Source: Nitrospina sp. (GTDB taxonomy: Bacteria > Nitrospinota > Nitrospinia > Nitrospinales > VA-1). From it: a stretch of 10,284 nucleotides of DNA. The position numbers and the translations under genes were made by a program. The stretch lies in NCBI GenBank assembly GCA_018647025.1, contig JABGTQ010000040.1:1-10284 (forward strand), written 5' to 3'. The notes beneath the pieces were generated by a model, which saw only the letters and a list, made by a program, of their open reading frames with translations, made no database searches and was not told where the DNA came from. Shown one piece after another: positions 1 through 6,694 of the stretch (the stretch's first letter is position 1; every line of letters starts with the position of its first letter).

Positions 1-712
1 TAATATTAATCGTCCCGCCTTTAGCTAGTTTGTTCATTTTTTCTTTTGCCTGTTGCGTTAGCTTATTCGTGGGAAACGCAATATGAAGTAAACGATAGCG
101 GTTATAGGCTTTGTTTTTTTTGTCAATTTTTTGATAAAGGTTTCCTTGTAGAAAAATAACTTCGGGTAGGTAAGACCTATACTCAGAACGGGCAGAAAAA
201 CCTGATATCCGTTGTTCAACCGCGTTTAAAATAGTAAGTGCTGTCTCAAATTTATTGTCTTTTATTAAAATCTTTGCCAACAAAATATTACTTTTTGTCA
301 ACAATAGAGTTTTAGGAAATTTTTTATGAATGATATTAACTTGTTGCAAAGCTTCTTTGGCGTTTCCGGAATTTAACAAAACATCTGCCAAGTGAAAGCG
401 AATGTAATCTTCTATTTCAGGATAAGATATTATTGATTCTTGAAAAATCTGTATTGATTCGTTTAGCTTATCGGTGTGCGCTAAACTATGAGCAAGAAGG
501 TAAGAGGTTCTTTTTTTCTCTACTAAATTAGAAGTTGAGGAGTGAATGGAACGCAATAATAAAGCCGCCTGGTGAAAATTTTTTTGTTGAAACTGAGATA
601 ATGCATAAGAATACGTTTTGGATTCGCTTCCCATAACGTTTTCAGGATTTACAAATAAAATTGGAATAAAAAAGGCAAATAGGGCTAATACTTCAGGAAC
701 TAGAGTAAGAAT
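1..712 (-). other. TM plus TPR-like C-terminal part of the miaA reading frame (possible separate gene, Slt-like N-terminus)
   Basis: This part of the miaA frame looks like the beginning of an exported protein: a hydrophobic run (residues about 302-321 of the frame), then helical repeats with TPR character. Examples are the stretch with SYALSQFQQKNFHQAALLL and, near the window edge, YLPEVIFLQGNLYQK followed by a KAYNRYRLLHIAFP segment. No ATG, GTG or TTG codon lies in frame between residue 277 and Met327 (base 634). A start at Met327 would lose the hydrophobic segment. The only candidate independent start is an ATT at 712-710, preceded by the purine-rich AAGAGAT. In the shifted frame a TAA at 723-721 sits where a normal MiaA would end, so an indel (real or a sequencing error) could have joined two genes. 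If the region is translated as a fusion, positive residues before the hydrophobic run predict MiaA inside and TPR outside. Confidence 0.5.
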
Positions 713-1612
713 TTTATCTCTTAGAGCTATTGGCTTGTCAGATGATTGGACTTTAATTAATTTAGTACCGGTTAGCTTTTTAAACCAAGTGATCTGACGT
801 TTTGCATAATTTCGTGTGTCCTGCTTGATTAGGCAGATTGTTTTGTCTAACGATTGCTTCTCATTTAAATACTTTATGATTTGTGCATAGCCAATACTTT
901 GGAAGGGTTTAATTTTCTGAGAGAATCCTTGTGCTAAAATATTTTTCACTTCTTCAACCCATCCGTTTTTAATCATTTTATCTACACGCTGGTTGATGTC
1001 AGCGTAAAGTTCTTTTCGTTCCCGTTCTATTAGAAAAGTGTGAATGGGAAATTCGTAATTTGCTTTTGAGTTTGCATTCTTATATTTAGAAAAAGCTATT
1101 CCTGTTTGACGGTAAACTGAGGTTGCCCTTTCAATACGTTGAATATCGAGAGGAGGTATTCGCTTTGCAGAATCAGGATCAATTTGTTGGAGTTCCATGT
1201 GCATTTTAGTAAGACCTTTGGTAAGAATGTCAGATTGGACTTGTTTTTTAATTTGTGGATTTATTTGAACCGCACAATCGTAGCCTTCACATAGTGCTTT
1301 TATGTAGAGCCCAGATCCACCAGTGATTATCGGAACTTTACCCTGGTTAAGCAACTCTCTGGTGTGGTCTAAAGCCCTAGTTTTAAAGTCAAAGGCAGAA
1401 AATTCTTGGTCTGGTTCAAGAATATCTACCAGGTGGTGAGGGACTCTTGATCTATCCTCTGGTGTTACTTTTGCTGTTCCTATATCAAAGTATTTATAAA
1501 CTTGCATCGAATCTGCACTAATAATTTCCGAATTAATTTTTTCGGCCAATTCGATAGCGGTTTCACTCTTCTTCGATGTAGTGGGTCCAGTTACAATAAT
1601 TAAAGGAAGCAT
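1..1612 (-). CDS. miaA: MiaA (tRNA dimethylallyltransferase) fused in frame to a TM segment and TPR-like region; 3' end outside window
   Basis: My reading of the frame from the ATG at 1612 down to base 2 finds 537 codons and no stop, so the gene runs off the left edge. Residues 1-300 are MiaA, which transfers a dimethylallyl group to N6 of A37 in tRNAs reading UNN codons. Visible motifs are P-loop GPTTSKKS (9-16), ADSMQ (33-37), DIGTAK (43-48), HHLVDI (59-64), GGSGLYIKAL (98-107), QRIERA (158-163), TG (170-171), SIGY (239-242) and DTRNYAKRQITWFKK (265-279). MiaA proteins usually end near residue 300. Here a hydrophobic stretch (about 302-321) follows, preceded by lysines, and then a helical, Ala/Leu-rich TPR-like region (about 330-530). 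That region resembles the N-terminal part of Slt-type lytic transglycosylases, but no catalytic domain is visible here. The P-loop glycine before the lysine is replaced by Lys14. The start overlaps the upstream methyltransferase gene by 50 bp. The MiaA call is secure; a single fused product is less so. Confidence 0.85.
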   Translation of the reverse strand, partial: MLPLIIVTGPTTSKKSETAIELAEKINSEIISADSMQVYKYFDIGTAKVTPEDRSRVPHHLVDILEPDQEFSAFDFKTRALDHTRELLNQGKVPIITGGSGLYIKALCEGYDCAVQINPQIKKQVQSDILTKGLTKMHMELQQIDPDSAKRIPPLDIQRIERATSVYRQTGIAFSKYKNANSKANYEFPIHTFLIERERKELYADINQRVDKMIKNGWVEEVKNILAQGFSQKIKPFQSIGYAQIIKYLNEKQSLDKTICLIKQDTRNYAKRQITWFKKLTGTKLIKVQSSDKPIALRDKILTLVPEVLALFAFFIPILFVNPENVMGSESKTYSYALSQFQQKNFHQAALLLRSIHSSTSNLVEKKRTSYLLAHSLAHTDKLNESIQIFQESIISYPEIEDYIRFHLADVLLNSGNAKEALQQVNIIHKKFPKTLLLTKSNILLAKILIKDNKFETALTILNAVEQRISGFSARSEYRSYLPEVIFLQGNLYQKIDKKNKAYNRYRLLHIAFPTNKLTQQAKEKMNKLAKGGTINI

Positions 1613-2312
1613 AAATTTTTTTCATTTCTTTGGAATATGAACCGCTTTCATTATAAATGAAAAGAGGTTGTTCTATAACGCATTTTACTTTTCGATTTTT
1701 GATAGCCTCAATTAGAAATATACGTGCATCTGTATCACGTGACCCGTATATATAAAGAAGCCTTGAGGGGAATAATTTTTTGGAGTAGAGTTTTTTCTGG
1801 ACTTCGTTAAGTCGTAAGATTGGATAAGTCATGATGAATGTTCCTCCATGCTTCAATAAACTGCTCGTTTTATTGAGAAGTGAATTTAAGTCCATTGATA
1901 TTTCATGCCGGGCTATCGCTTTCTCTTGGTTTGGATTCATGCGCCCTGTATTTAATTTTCGGTATGGTGGATTTGAAATAATTGTGTCAAACAATCCATC
2001 TTCAGGATTAAGGGTTGGCCCAGTAAAATCAGCATGACATAGATTCACTTTTTCTAAGATTCCGTTTATTGACATATTGATAACCGCTAGGTCATAAAGA
2101 GGTTTTTGAATTTCAATCGCTACAATTTCATCTAACTTGATTTTAATTGATGTGAGTAGAGGGATAATTCCACATCCCGTTCCAATATCAAGAATTCGAT
2201 AGCCGGGTAATAAGTTTGCGAAATAGGCGAGTAAAAATGGTTCAATAGAGTGACGATACCCATCATTGGATTGTTTTATTACTAGAGGGGATGAAAATAT
2301 AGATGTGGTCAC
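1563..2312 (-). CDS. TrmN6/YfiC-like SAM-dependent N6-adenine methyltransferase (COG4123 type)
   Basis: A 249-residue class I methyltransferase. Motif I for SAM binding is ILDIGTGCG (40-48), the acidic residue after strand 2 is in VAIEIQ (64-69), and the N6-amino-methyltransferase motif NPPY is at 114-117. The stretch after NPPY (Arg-Lys, a Gly-Arg-Met-Asn-Pro element, then AIARHE at 132-137) is typical of the TrmN6/YfiC group. E. coli TrmN6 methylates N6 of A37 in tRNA1(Val). The exact substrate here is inferred. The start is a GTG at 2312, because an in-frame TAA lies 15 bp upstream and the N-terminus DGYRHSIEPFLLAYF fits the family. No convincing Shine-Dalgarno precedes it, so translation may depend on the upstream ntrC-like gene, whose stop is 42 bp away. 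The last 50 bp overlap miaA in another frame, and the final residues EEE-stop share bases with the MiaA P-loop. Confidence 0.85.
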   Translation of the reverse strand: MTTSIFSSPLVIKQSNDGYRHSIEPFLLAYFANLLPGYRILDIGTGCGIIPLLTSIKIKLDEIVAIEIQKPLYDLAVINMSINGILEKVNLCHADFTGPTLNPEDGLFDTIISNPPYRKLNTGRMNPNQEKAIARHEISMDLNSLLNKTSSLLKHGGTFIMTYPILRLNEVQKKLYSKKLFPSRLLYIYGSRDTDARIFLIEAIKNRKVKCVIEQPLFIYNESGSYSKEMKKIYASFNYCNWTHYIEEE

Positions 2313-2354
2313 GAGACTGATAGATTATCGTTAATATCATATTATAAAAAGAAA

Positions 2355-3821
2355 TCATTCTCCTTGCGGGGAGTTATTAGGTCTATTTTTTTTAACCTCA
2401 ATCTTCATTGCGTCTATTTTCCGCTTCAGAGTGTTACGATTAATTCCAAGTGTTTTAGCGACGGAAACTTGTTTCCCTGAGTGTTTTTCGAGGGCAACTT
2501 CAAAAAGTTGTCTCTCGACTAATTGAATGATCTCCTCATAAATTTTTCCATCCTGTGCTTCTTGATTTTTAAGAAAAAACTCAAGAATTAATTGTCTAAA
2601 ACGAACATTCAAAAGATTATCAGTTCCTGTAGTTTTGAAGTCTTCTGAAATAATATGTTCAGGAAGATGCTCAGAAAGAATAGGTCCTGAACTTGCTAAA
2701 ACAACTGCACGTTTAATGACATTTTCAAGTTCACGAATATTTCCTCTCCAAGAATAGCTATTAAGAATTTTTAAAGTTTCTGGTGATAGATAGATCTCTC
2801 CTTGGGATAAGTTAGTTGTGTTCTGGTTTAAAAAATAGTTAGCTAAAAGAGTAACATCTTCCATTCTCTCACGTAGTGGCGGAATGGAAATATTGATAAC
2901 GTTAAGTCTATGAAACAAGTCTTCGCGAAACATTTTTTGGTTCATCAGACTTTCTAAATTTTGATTCGTGGCTGCGACAATTCTTACATCTGCCTCAAGA
3001 ACTTCCTTACCTCCAACACGGTAAAAGTCTTTATTTTGTAGTACGCGAAGAATTTTTGCTTGAAGAGATGGTTCCATATCACCAATTTCATCTAAGAAAA
3101 GGGTGCCCCCTTTAGCTATTTCGAATTTACCTTTTTTTTGATCCACTGCTCCAGTGAAAGCACCTTTTTCGTGACCGAATAATTCAGATTCAAGAAGCTC
3201 TCTTGAGATAGCGGCGCAGTTGATACATACAAAAGGATGATCTTTGCGTTTGGAGTAGTAATGCATGGTTTGGGCAATTAGTTCTTTGCCAGTGCCACTT
3301 TCTCCTGTTATTAAAATTGTGAGGTCGGATGCAGCAGACTTGCCGATAGTTTTAAAAATATCTTGCATTGCCGGACTTTTTCCTACAATGGACTCAATAG
3401 AATGCTCGTCTATTGGCTCTTCCTTTGTAGGTATTGATGGAATCGGAATTTCTCTGTTTGCTTCGACACGATCCACCAAATTGTAAACATTATCAAAATC
3501 AAATGGCTTGCTAATGTAGTCGTAGGCTCCTGATTGCATAGCTTCAATAGTGTTGTTCATGGTATCCTGAGCGGTCATAATTACAATTTTAGATTGTAAA
3601 TCTATTTTTTTAACTTTTTTGATTAGGGTAAGTCCACTTTCCCCACCCATGAAGATATCTGAAAAAATCAAAAGATATTTATTTTTTTTAATTTTTTGAA
3701 GGGCATCTTCTGCATTCTGAGCGGTATGGACAGTGTAATTTTTTTTCCCAAGGGCCTTCTTAAATAACAGTCTAATATTTTCTTCGTCATCAACAATAAG
3801 AATTTTTTTTGTATTGATCAT
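2355..3821 (-). CDS. NtrC-like sigma-54-dependent response regulator
   Basis: A 488-residue three-domain activator. The receiver domain (about 5-120) has the acidic pair D11/D12, phospho-acceptor D55 (FSDIF), T83 and K105. The AAA+ domain (about 145-375) has Walker A GESGTGKE (173-180), the sigma-54 contact loop GAFTGA (220-225), Walker B LFLDE (241-245) and the DLFHRLNV region (301-308). The C-terminal Fis-type helix-turn-helix (about 440-472) includes LGINRNTLKRKI. Phosphorylation by a partner kinase should license ATP-driven opening of sigma-54 promoters. The adjacent upstream kinase, 16 bp away, is the obvious partner. ATG start at 3821; GGATAGG lies just upstream and could act as the ribosome binding site. 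Length and HTH sequence fit NtrC closely. Related regulators (AtoC, ZraR, HydG) share the architecture, so the target regulon cannot be read from sequence alone. Confidence 0.88.
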   Translation of the reverse strand: MINTKKILIVDDEENIRLLFKKALGKKNYTVHTAQNAEDALQKIKKNKYLLIFSDIFMGGESGLTLIKKVKKIDLQSKIVIMTAQDTMNNTIEAMQSGAYDYISKPFDFDNVYNLVDRVEANREIPIPSIPTKEEPIDEHSIESIVGKSPAMQDIFKTIGKSAASDLTILITGESGTGKELIAQTMHYYSKRKDHPFVCINCAAISRELLESELFGHEKGAFTGAVDQKKGKFEIAKGGTLFLDEIGDMEPSLQAKILRVLQNKDFYRVGGKEVLEADVRIVAATNQNLESLMNQKMFREDLFHRLNVINISIPPLRERMEDVTLLANYFLNQNTTNLSQGEIYLSPETLKILNSYSWRGNIRELENVIKRAVVLASSGPILSEHLPEHIISEDFKTTGTDNLLNVRFRQLILEFFLKNQEAQDGKIYEEIIQLVERQLFEVALEKHSGKQVSVAKTLGINRNTLKRKIDAMKIEVKKNRPNNSPQGE

Positions 3822-3837
3822 TGGCCTATCCTATCAT

Positions 3838-4923
3838 TTATTTATGTATAGGAAGAAATACTTGGATCACAGTGCCAATATTTTTTTCTGATGTAACTTT
3901 TATTGTTCCATTATGATTTTCTATTATTTTGAGCGAAACTGCCATTCCCAAACCGGTCCCTCTTTTTTTTGTTGAAAAAAAAGGAGTAAATAACTTTTTC
4001 ATAGTGGAGTTGTCCATTCCTAGACCATAGTCAGTTATCTTAATAACTATATTGTGCTGGGATAAGGTGTTCTGTTTTTCCCGAAAGGTGTAATTGTTAT
4101 TATATTGGGTGGAGATTTGAACTCGTCCTCCCTTAGATGAAGCTTCGACAGCATTCTTAACCAAATTGAGAAATACTTGTTTAAGCTCATCTTTATTGGC
4201 TTTGATTGTTGGTATGCTTGGATCATAGATTTGAACAAACGTGCCTTCTTTTTTTTTAAGAGTTTCCTTTTCAAGGGTAATAATTTCCTCTAATACTTCA
4301 TGAATATTGGTGGGTTTAAAATCATTTAAAATAGGGTGAGTTAGGTTTATCATTTTTTTTATCAAACGGTTAATTCTGTCTACTTCTTCGATCACTATTT
4401 CCATATACTTACGGTGGTCATTATTTTTTAGCTCCTTTAAAAGTAATTGCGCTGAACCCCTAATACCACTAAGAGGGTTTCGGATTTCATGTGCCATGCC
4501 AGTCGTAAGGATACTTAGGGTTGATAAATTTTCAGTTTGTTGAGAATTTTCTTGAAGCTCTTTGAGGAGACTGGTGTCCTGTATTAGAATGATCCCAGCG
4601 GTATTTTTGTGGTCACCCTTCATAAATGGTGAAAAAGTCAGATTGACAGGGAATCTCCCATTAGTTGATTTGTTATAACCAATTCCTTCTACATGATGAT
4701 ATGAAGCACTAGTGGTAATAGACTGACGGGCTTTATCAATTAAGTTTGGCTGGTCTGGGAATAGTTTTGAAAGAGATTCCCCTTCAAAGGAGCTTCGTGA
4801 CCGTTGAAAAATTTCCTCCGCAGCCTGATTAACTTTGGTAACTCTAAGGTCGGCAGAAATAACAAGAACACCGTCGACTAGAGAGGCAAAAAAATTTTGA
4901 TAAAAATTTTCAGCTTCTGCCAT
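3838..4923 (-). CDS. NtrB-like soluble PAS-domain sensor histidine kinase
   Basis: A 361-residue kinase without membrane segments, as in NtrB/GlnL. A PAS domain covers about 8-118. The HisKA dimerisation and phosphoacceptor helix holds MAHEIRNPL with His145. The HATPase_c domain has N-box NLVKNAVEA (253-261), G1 DYGLGM (298-303), the FTPFFSTK segment (312-319) and G2 GTGLGM (322-327). It should autophosphorylate and pass phosphate to the NtrC-like regulator encoded 16 bp downstream. I chose the ATG at 4923 because GGAG lies 5 bp before it, it follows the fmdB stop (4940) by 16 bp, and the protein then begins directly at the PAS domain. The frame is open further upstream to 5151, but that stretch would be a Lys/Pro-rich extension translated through the fmdB tail. 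Which signal it senses (2-oxoglutarate/PII as in NtrB, or another) is not visible. Confidence 0.88.
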   Translation of the reverse strand: MAEAENFYQNFFASLVDGVLVISADLRVTKVNQAAEEIFQRSRSSFEGESLSKLFPDQPNLIDKARQSITTSASYHHVEGIGYNKSTNGRFPVNLTFSPFMKGDHKNTAGIILIQDTSLLKELQENSQQTENLSTLSILTTGMAHEIRNPLSGIRGSAQLLLKELKNNDHRKYMEIVIEEVDRINRLIKKMINLTHPILNDFKPTNIHEVLEEIITLEKETLKKKEGTFVQIYDPSIPTIKANKDELKQVFLNLVKNAVEASSKGGRVQISTQYNNNYTFREKQNTLSQHNIVIKITDYGLGMDNSTMKKLFTPFFSTKKRGTGLGMAVSLKIIENHNGTIKVTSEKNIGTVIQVFLPIHK

Positions 4924-4938
4924 CCAGTCTCCATTATT
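4912..4938 (-). promoter_or_regulatory. Shine-Dalgarno deciding the histidine kinase start
   Basis: On the minus strand the sequence TGGAGACTGGATGG places GGAG five bases before the ATG at 4923. This supports that start over the upstream ATG at 5151, which lies inside fmdB. Confidence 0.65.
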
Positions 4939-4939
4939 G

Positions 4940-5335
4940 TTAGGTGGTAGGTTTAGTGCGCGATTTTTTAACTCCGGGATACGAACTTTTCTGGGTAGAT
5001 TTTTTTGGAGATGATTTAGGGGCGATTTTTTCATCAGGGGTGGTTGTTTTTGGGGTTGTTTTTTTTTCATTAGAGGCATCTTTCTCAGCCGGTGTATTTT
5101 TGCTAGCGTTAGTATTCTGGCTTTCTGACTCCCATCCTTTTTTTCTGGCATCGGAAGGGTATTCTGAAGTAAACCAACCCGATCCTTTGAAAATAAACCC
5201 AGATGCAGAAACTAAACGGTGTACCTTTCCTTTACAACTTGACTTGTTACATTTTTTAAGAGGTTTAGAGGAAACAGATTGCATAGCTTCAAAAGTGGTG
5301 TTGCATTTTTCACATTCATATTCGTAAATAGGCAT
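4940..5335 (-). CDS. FmdB-family zinc-ribbon protein
   Basis: A 131-residue protein beginning MPIYEYECEKC, the hallmark FmdB/CxxC_CXXC_SSSS start. It has cysteines in two pairs (C8/C11 and C29/C34), expected to bind one zinc ion, followed by the conserved FKGSGWFTSEY segment (49-59). The remaining 70 residues are a Lys/Ser/Thr/Pro-rich, presumably disordered tail without recognisable motifs. FmdB proteins are named from the formamidase/amidase operon regulator. Most members have no proven function; transcriptional regulation is the usual suggestion. AAGGAG lies 10 bases before the ATG at 5335. It sits between the aminotransferase (110 bp upstream) and the sensor kinase (16 bp downstream), so it is probably cotranscribed with the two-component genes. 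The family call is firm; the role is not. Confidence 0.85.
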   Translation of the reverse strand: MPIYEYECEKCNTTFEAMQSVSSKPLKKCNKSSCKGKVHRLVSASGFIFKGSGWFTSEYPSDARKKGWESESQNTNASKNTPAEKDASNEKKTTPKTTTPDEKIAPKSSPKKSTQKSSYPGVKKSRTKPTT

Positions 5336-5445
5336 CTATTGACGGCTCCTTAATAAACAACAATGATTGTAGGTTTATTCACTGGGGTTCCATTAACTCC
5401 AATAGGGAGTGGTTTTTTGAGGAAAAACTACCTACTAGTAAATTG
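5336..5445. other. Intergenic gap between ilvE and fmdB
   Basis: 110 bp, the longest gap inside the minus-strand cluster. It contains a short inverted repeat (ACTCC, 5-base loop, GGAGT, about 5396-5410) followed on the plus strand by GG and six T. That orientation would terminate plus-strand, not minus-strand, transcripts, so I do not call it a terminator. A TACAAT hexamer on the minus strand could be a -10 element for fmdB, but I found no well-spaced -35. Whether the operon is split here is unresolved. Confidence 0.3.
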
Positions 5446-6381
5446 TCACACCTCAGATAACCACTTGTTAAATTTAGAGTGACTTCCGTGAACTATTTCG
5501 AAGAAGGTTTTTTGGATACGGGCAGTGGTTTTTCCTCTTTTACCATTACCGATTGAGCGGTTATCTATTTCTCTGACAGGGGTAATTTCTGCTGCAGTAC
5601 CTGTTAGAAAAACTTCATCGGCTATGTAAAGCTCGTCTCTGGTAATAAAGCCTTCTTCAATTTCAACTTTTAGATGTTTTGCGATTTCAAAAACAGCATC
5701 ACGTGTGATTCCTTCCAAGTTGGAACACGATAAGGAAGGAGTTTTAAGCCGTCCTTTTGACAAAAGAAATATATTTTCGCCCGAACCTTCTGATACATAG
5801 CCTTGTGGGTCTAGCAAAATCGCTTCATCGTATCCATCACGGACAGCTTCTGATTTGGCAAGAATAGAGTTAACGTAATAACCGCAGGCTTTAGCTCGTG
5901 TCATTGATATATTTACGTGATGTCTTGTGAATGAAGATATTCGGACTCGTATGCCATTGCTGATTCCCTCGTCTCCTAGGTAAGCTCCCCAAGGCCAAGC
6001 AGCAATAGCGACACGAACATCGACTCCGTTGGGGTTAAGACCCATTTGGTTATGTCCCAGAAAAACAATTGGCCGAATATAACATTCTTTCAGTTTGTTT
6101 TTTTTTACAACTTGAAGGATAGCAGTAATAATTTCTTTTTTTGAAAAGGGAATTTCAATACCCAGTATAATTGCAGAATTAAACAAGCGATCGGTATGCT
6201 CCTGCAAACGAAAAACTGCAGATTTTTTTTTTTTGACCTGATAACAGCGAATACCTTCAAATACCCCGAGGCCGTAGTGAAGAGTATGAGTTAGAACGTG
6301 GATATTAGCTTCATCCCATGGGACAAAACTCCCATCGAGCCAGATTTTTTCAGTTTTTTCCAACTTTAAGCCCTTTCCCAC
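5446..6381 (-). CDS. ilvE: Branched-chain amino acid aminotransferase (PLP fold type IV)
   Basis: A 311-residue aminotransferase that reversibly moves the amino group between glutamate and the 2-oxo acids of leucine, isoleucine and valine. Early motifs IWLDG (13-17) and [13 protein letters not shown] (35-47) match IlvE. Arg65 lies in [10 protein letters not shown]. The PLP-binding lysine is K164 in [12 protein letters not shown]. Glu198 in [11 protein letters not shown] should contact the PLP pyridine nitrogen, and [11 protein letters not shown] (259-269) supplies the phosphate/substrate loop. Length matches bacterial IlvE (about 305-310). The start is a GTG at 6381, immediately preceded by an in-frame TGA. 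A TTG at codon 7 with AAAGGG upstream is an alternative. A run of twelve A residues in the coding strand (6223-6234) encodes four lysines in a variable loop. First gene of the minus-strand cluster, with a good promoter just upstream. Confidence 0.93.
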   Translation of the reverse strand: MGKGLKLEKTEKIWLDGSFVPWDEANIHVLTHTLHYGLGVFEGIRCYQVKKKKSAVFRLQEHTDRLFNSAIILGIEIPFSKKEIITAILQVVKKNKLKECYIRPIVFLGHNQMGLNPNGVDVRVAIAAWPWGAYLGDEGISNGIRVRISSFTRHHVNISMTRAKACGYYVNSILAKSEAVRDGYDEAILLDPQGYVSEGSGENIFLLSKGRLKTPSLSCSNLEGITRDAVFEIAKHLKVEIEEGFITRDELYIADEVFLTGTAAEITPVREIDNRSIGNGKRGKTTARIQKTFFEIVHGSHSKFNKWLSEV

Positions 6382-6407
6382 TCAGATTTGATAATGATTA
6401 AACCTCA

Positions 6408-6436
6408 ATGATATTAGTCGATCCCTTTAAAATCAA
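6408..6436 (-). promoter_or_regulatory. Sigma-70-type promoter for ilvE
   Basis: On the minus strand, -35 TTGATT (6436-6431), 17-bp spacer, -10 TATCAT (6413-6408). Transcription would start near 6401, giving a leader of about 20 bases before the GTG at 6381. Its -35 overlaps by two bases the -35 of the divergent tRNA promoter. Confidence 0.5.
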
Positions 6437-6463
6437 GACAATAAATAATTGACATGTTATAAT
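6435..6463 (+). promoter_or_regulatory. Promoter for the tRNA-Lys/tRNA-Glu unit
   Basis: AAGACA (6435-6440), 17-bp spacer, perfect TATAAT (6458-6463), with a start expected near 6470, 24 bases before tRNA-Lys. A second pairing overlaps it: perfect TTGACA (6449-6454), 17-bp spacer, weaker TATTTT (6472-6477). Either or both could drive the tRNAs. Confidence 0.55.
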
Positions 6464-6493
6464 GGGTTTGATATTTTCTCTTTTCTTAATTAT

Positions 6494-6566
6494 GGGCCGC
6501 TAGCTCAGTTGGTAGAGCACTTGATTTTTAATCAAGTGGTCGAAGGTTCGATCCCTTCGCGGCTCA
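6494..6566 (+). tRNA. tRNA-Lys (anticodon TTT)
   Basis: A full cloverleaf. Acceptor GGGCCGC (6494-6500) pairs with GCGGCTC (6559-6565) with one G-U. The D arm GCTC...GAGC includes the AGTTGGTA loop. The anticodon stem is CTTGA/TCAAG with loop TTTTTAA, so the anticodon is TTT at 6527-6529. The T arm is GAAGG-TTCGATC-CCTTC, and the discriminator is A6566. The CCA tail is not encoded (the next bases are CTT), so it must be added after transcription. It reads AAA and AAG codons, which are abundant in this lysine-rich window. tRNA-Glu follows after 33 bp and is probably in the same transcript. Confidence 0.97.
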
Positions 6567-6599
6567 CTTTTTTTACTATTTATGATACCTACCGAAAAA

Positions 6600-6677
6600 G
6601 TCCCCATCGTCTAGCCTGGCCCAGGACACCGCCCTTTCACGGCGGCGACGGGGGTTCGAATCCCCCTGGGGACGCCA
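6600..6677 (+). tRNA. tRNA-Glu (anticodon TTC), CCA encoded
   Basis: Acceptor GTCCCCA (6600-6606) pairs with TGGGGAC (6667-6673). The anticodon stem is CCGCC/GGCGG with loop CTTTCAC, so the anticodon is TTC. The T arm is GGGGG-TTCGAAT-CCCCC, the discriminator is G6674, and the CCA end is encoded at 6675-6677. The sequence closely resembles E. coli tRNA-Glu. Unlike the adjacent tRNA-Lys, the CCA is genomic. The gene is a sharp GC-rich island in AT-rich surroundings, as expected for a structural RNA. Confidence 0.97.
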
Positions 6678-6694
6678 ATTTTTAGCTTCTAAAA

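Noticed and set aside
1831..2037. Plus-strand frame opposite the methyltransferase
   Set aside because: Antisense shadow of the NPPY-containing methyltransferase coding sequence.
3265..3486. Plus-strand frame opposite the NtrC-like gene
   Set aside because: Antisense shadow of the Walker A region of the regulator.
4047..4274. 75-codon minus-strand frame inside the kinase gene
   Set aside because: It lies within the HATPase coding region in another frame, and no independent evidence supports it.
4924..5151. N-terminal extension of the histidine kinase frame to an ATG at 5151
   Set aside because: It would translate the fmdB tail in another frame into Lys/Pro-rich sequence without homology. 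The ATG at 4923 has a good ribosome binding site and starts directly at the PAS domain.
4944..5327. Plus-strand open frame antisense to fmdB
   Set aside because: It mirrors the real, motif-supported FmdB zinc-ribbon gene. Its valine/phenylalanine-rich product is the complement of a lysine/threonine-rich tail.
5396..5418. Hairpin followed by six T between ilvE and fmdB as a terminator
   Set aside because: The T-run follows the stem only on the plus strand, where no gene reads toward it. The 5-bp stem is also weak.
6449..6685. 78-codon plus-strand open frame
   Set aside because: It runs straight through both tRNA genes. Its sequence (for example GPLAQLVEHL) is a well-known artefact of translating tRNA genes.
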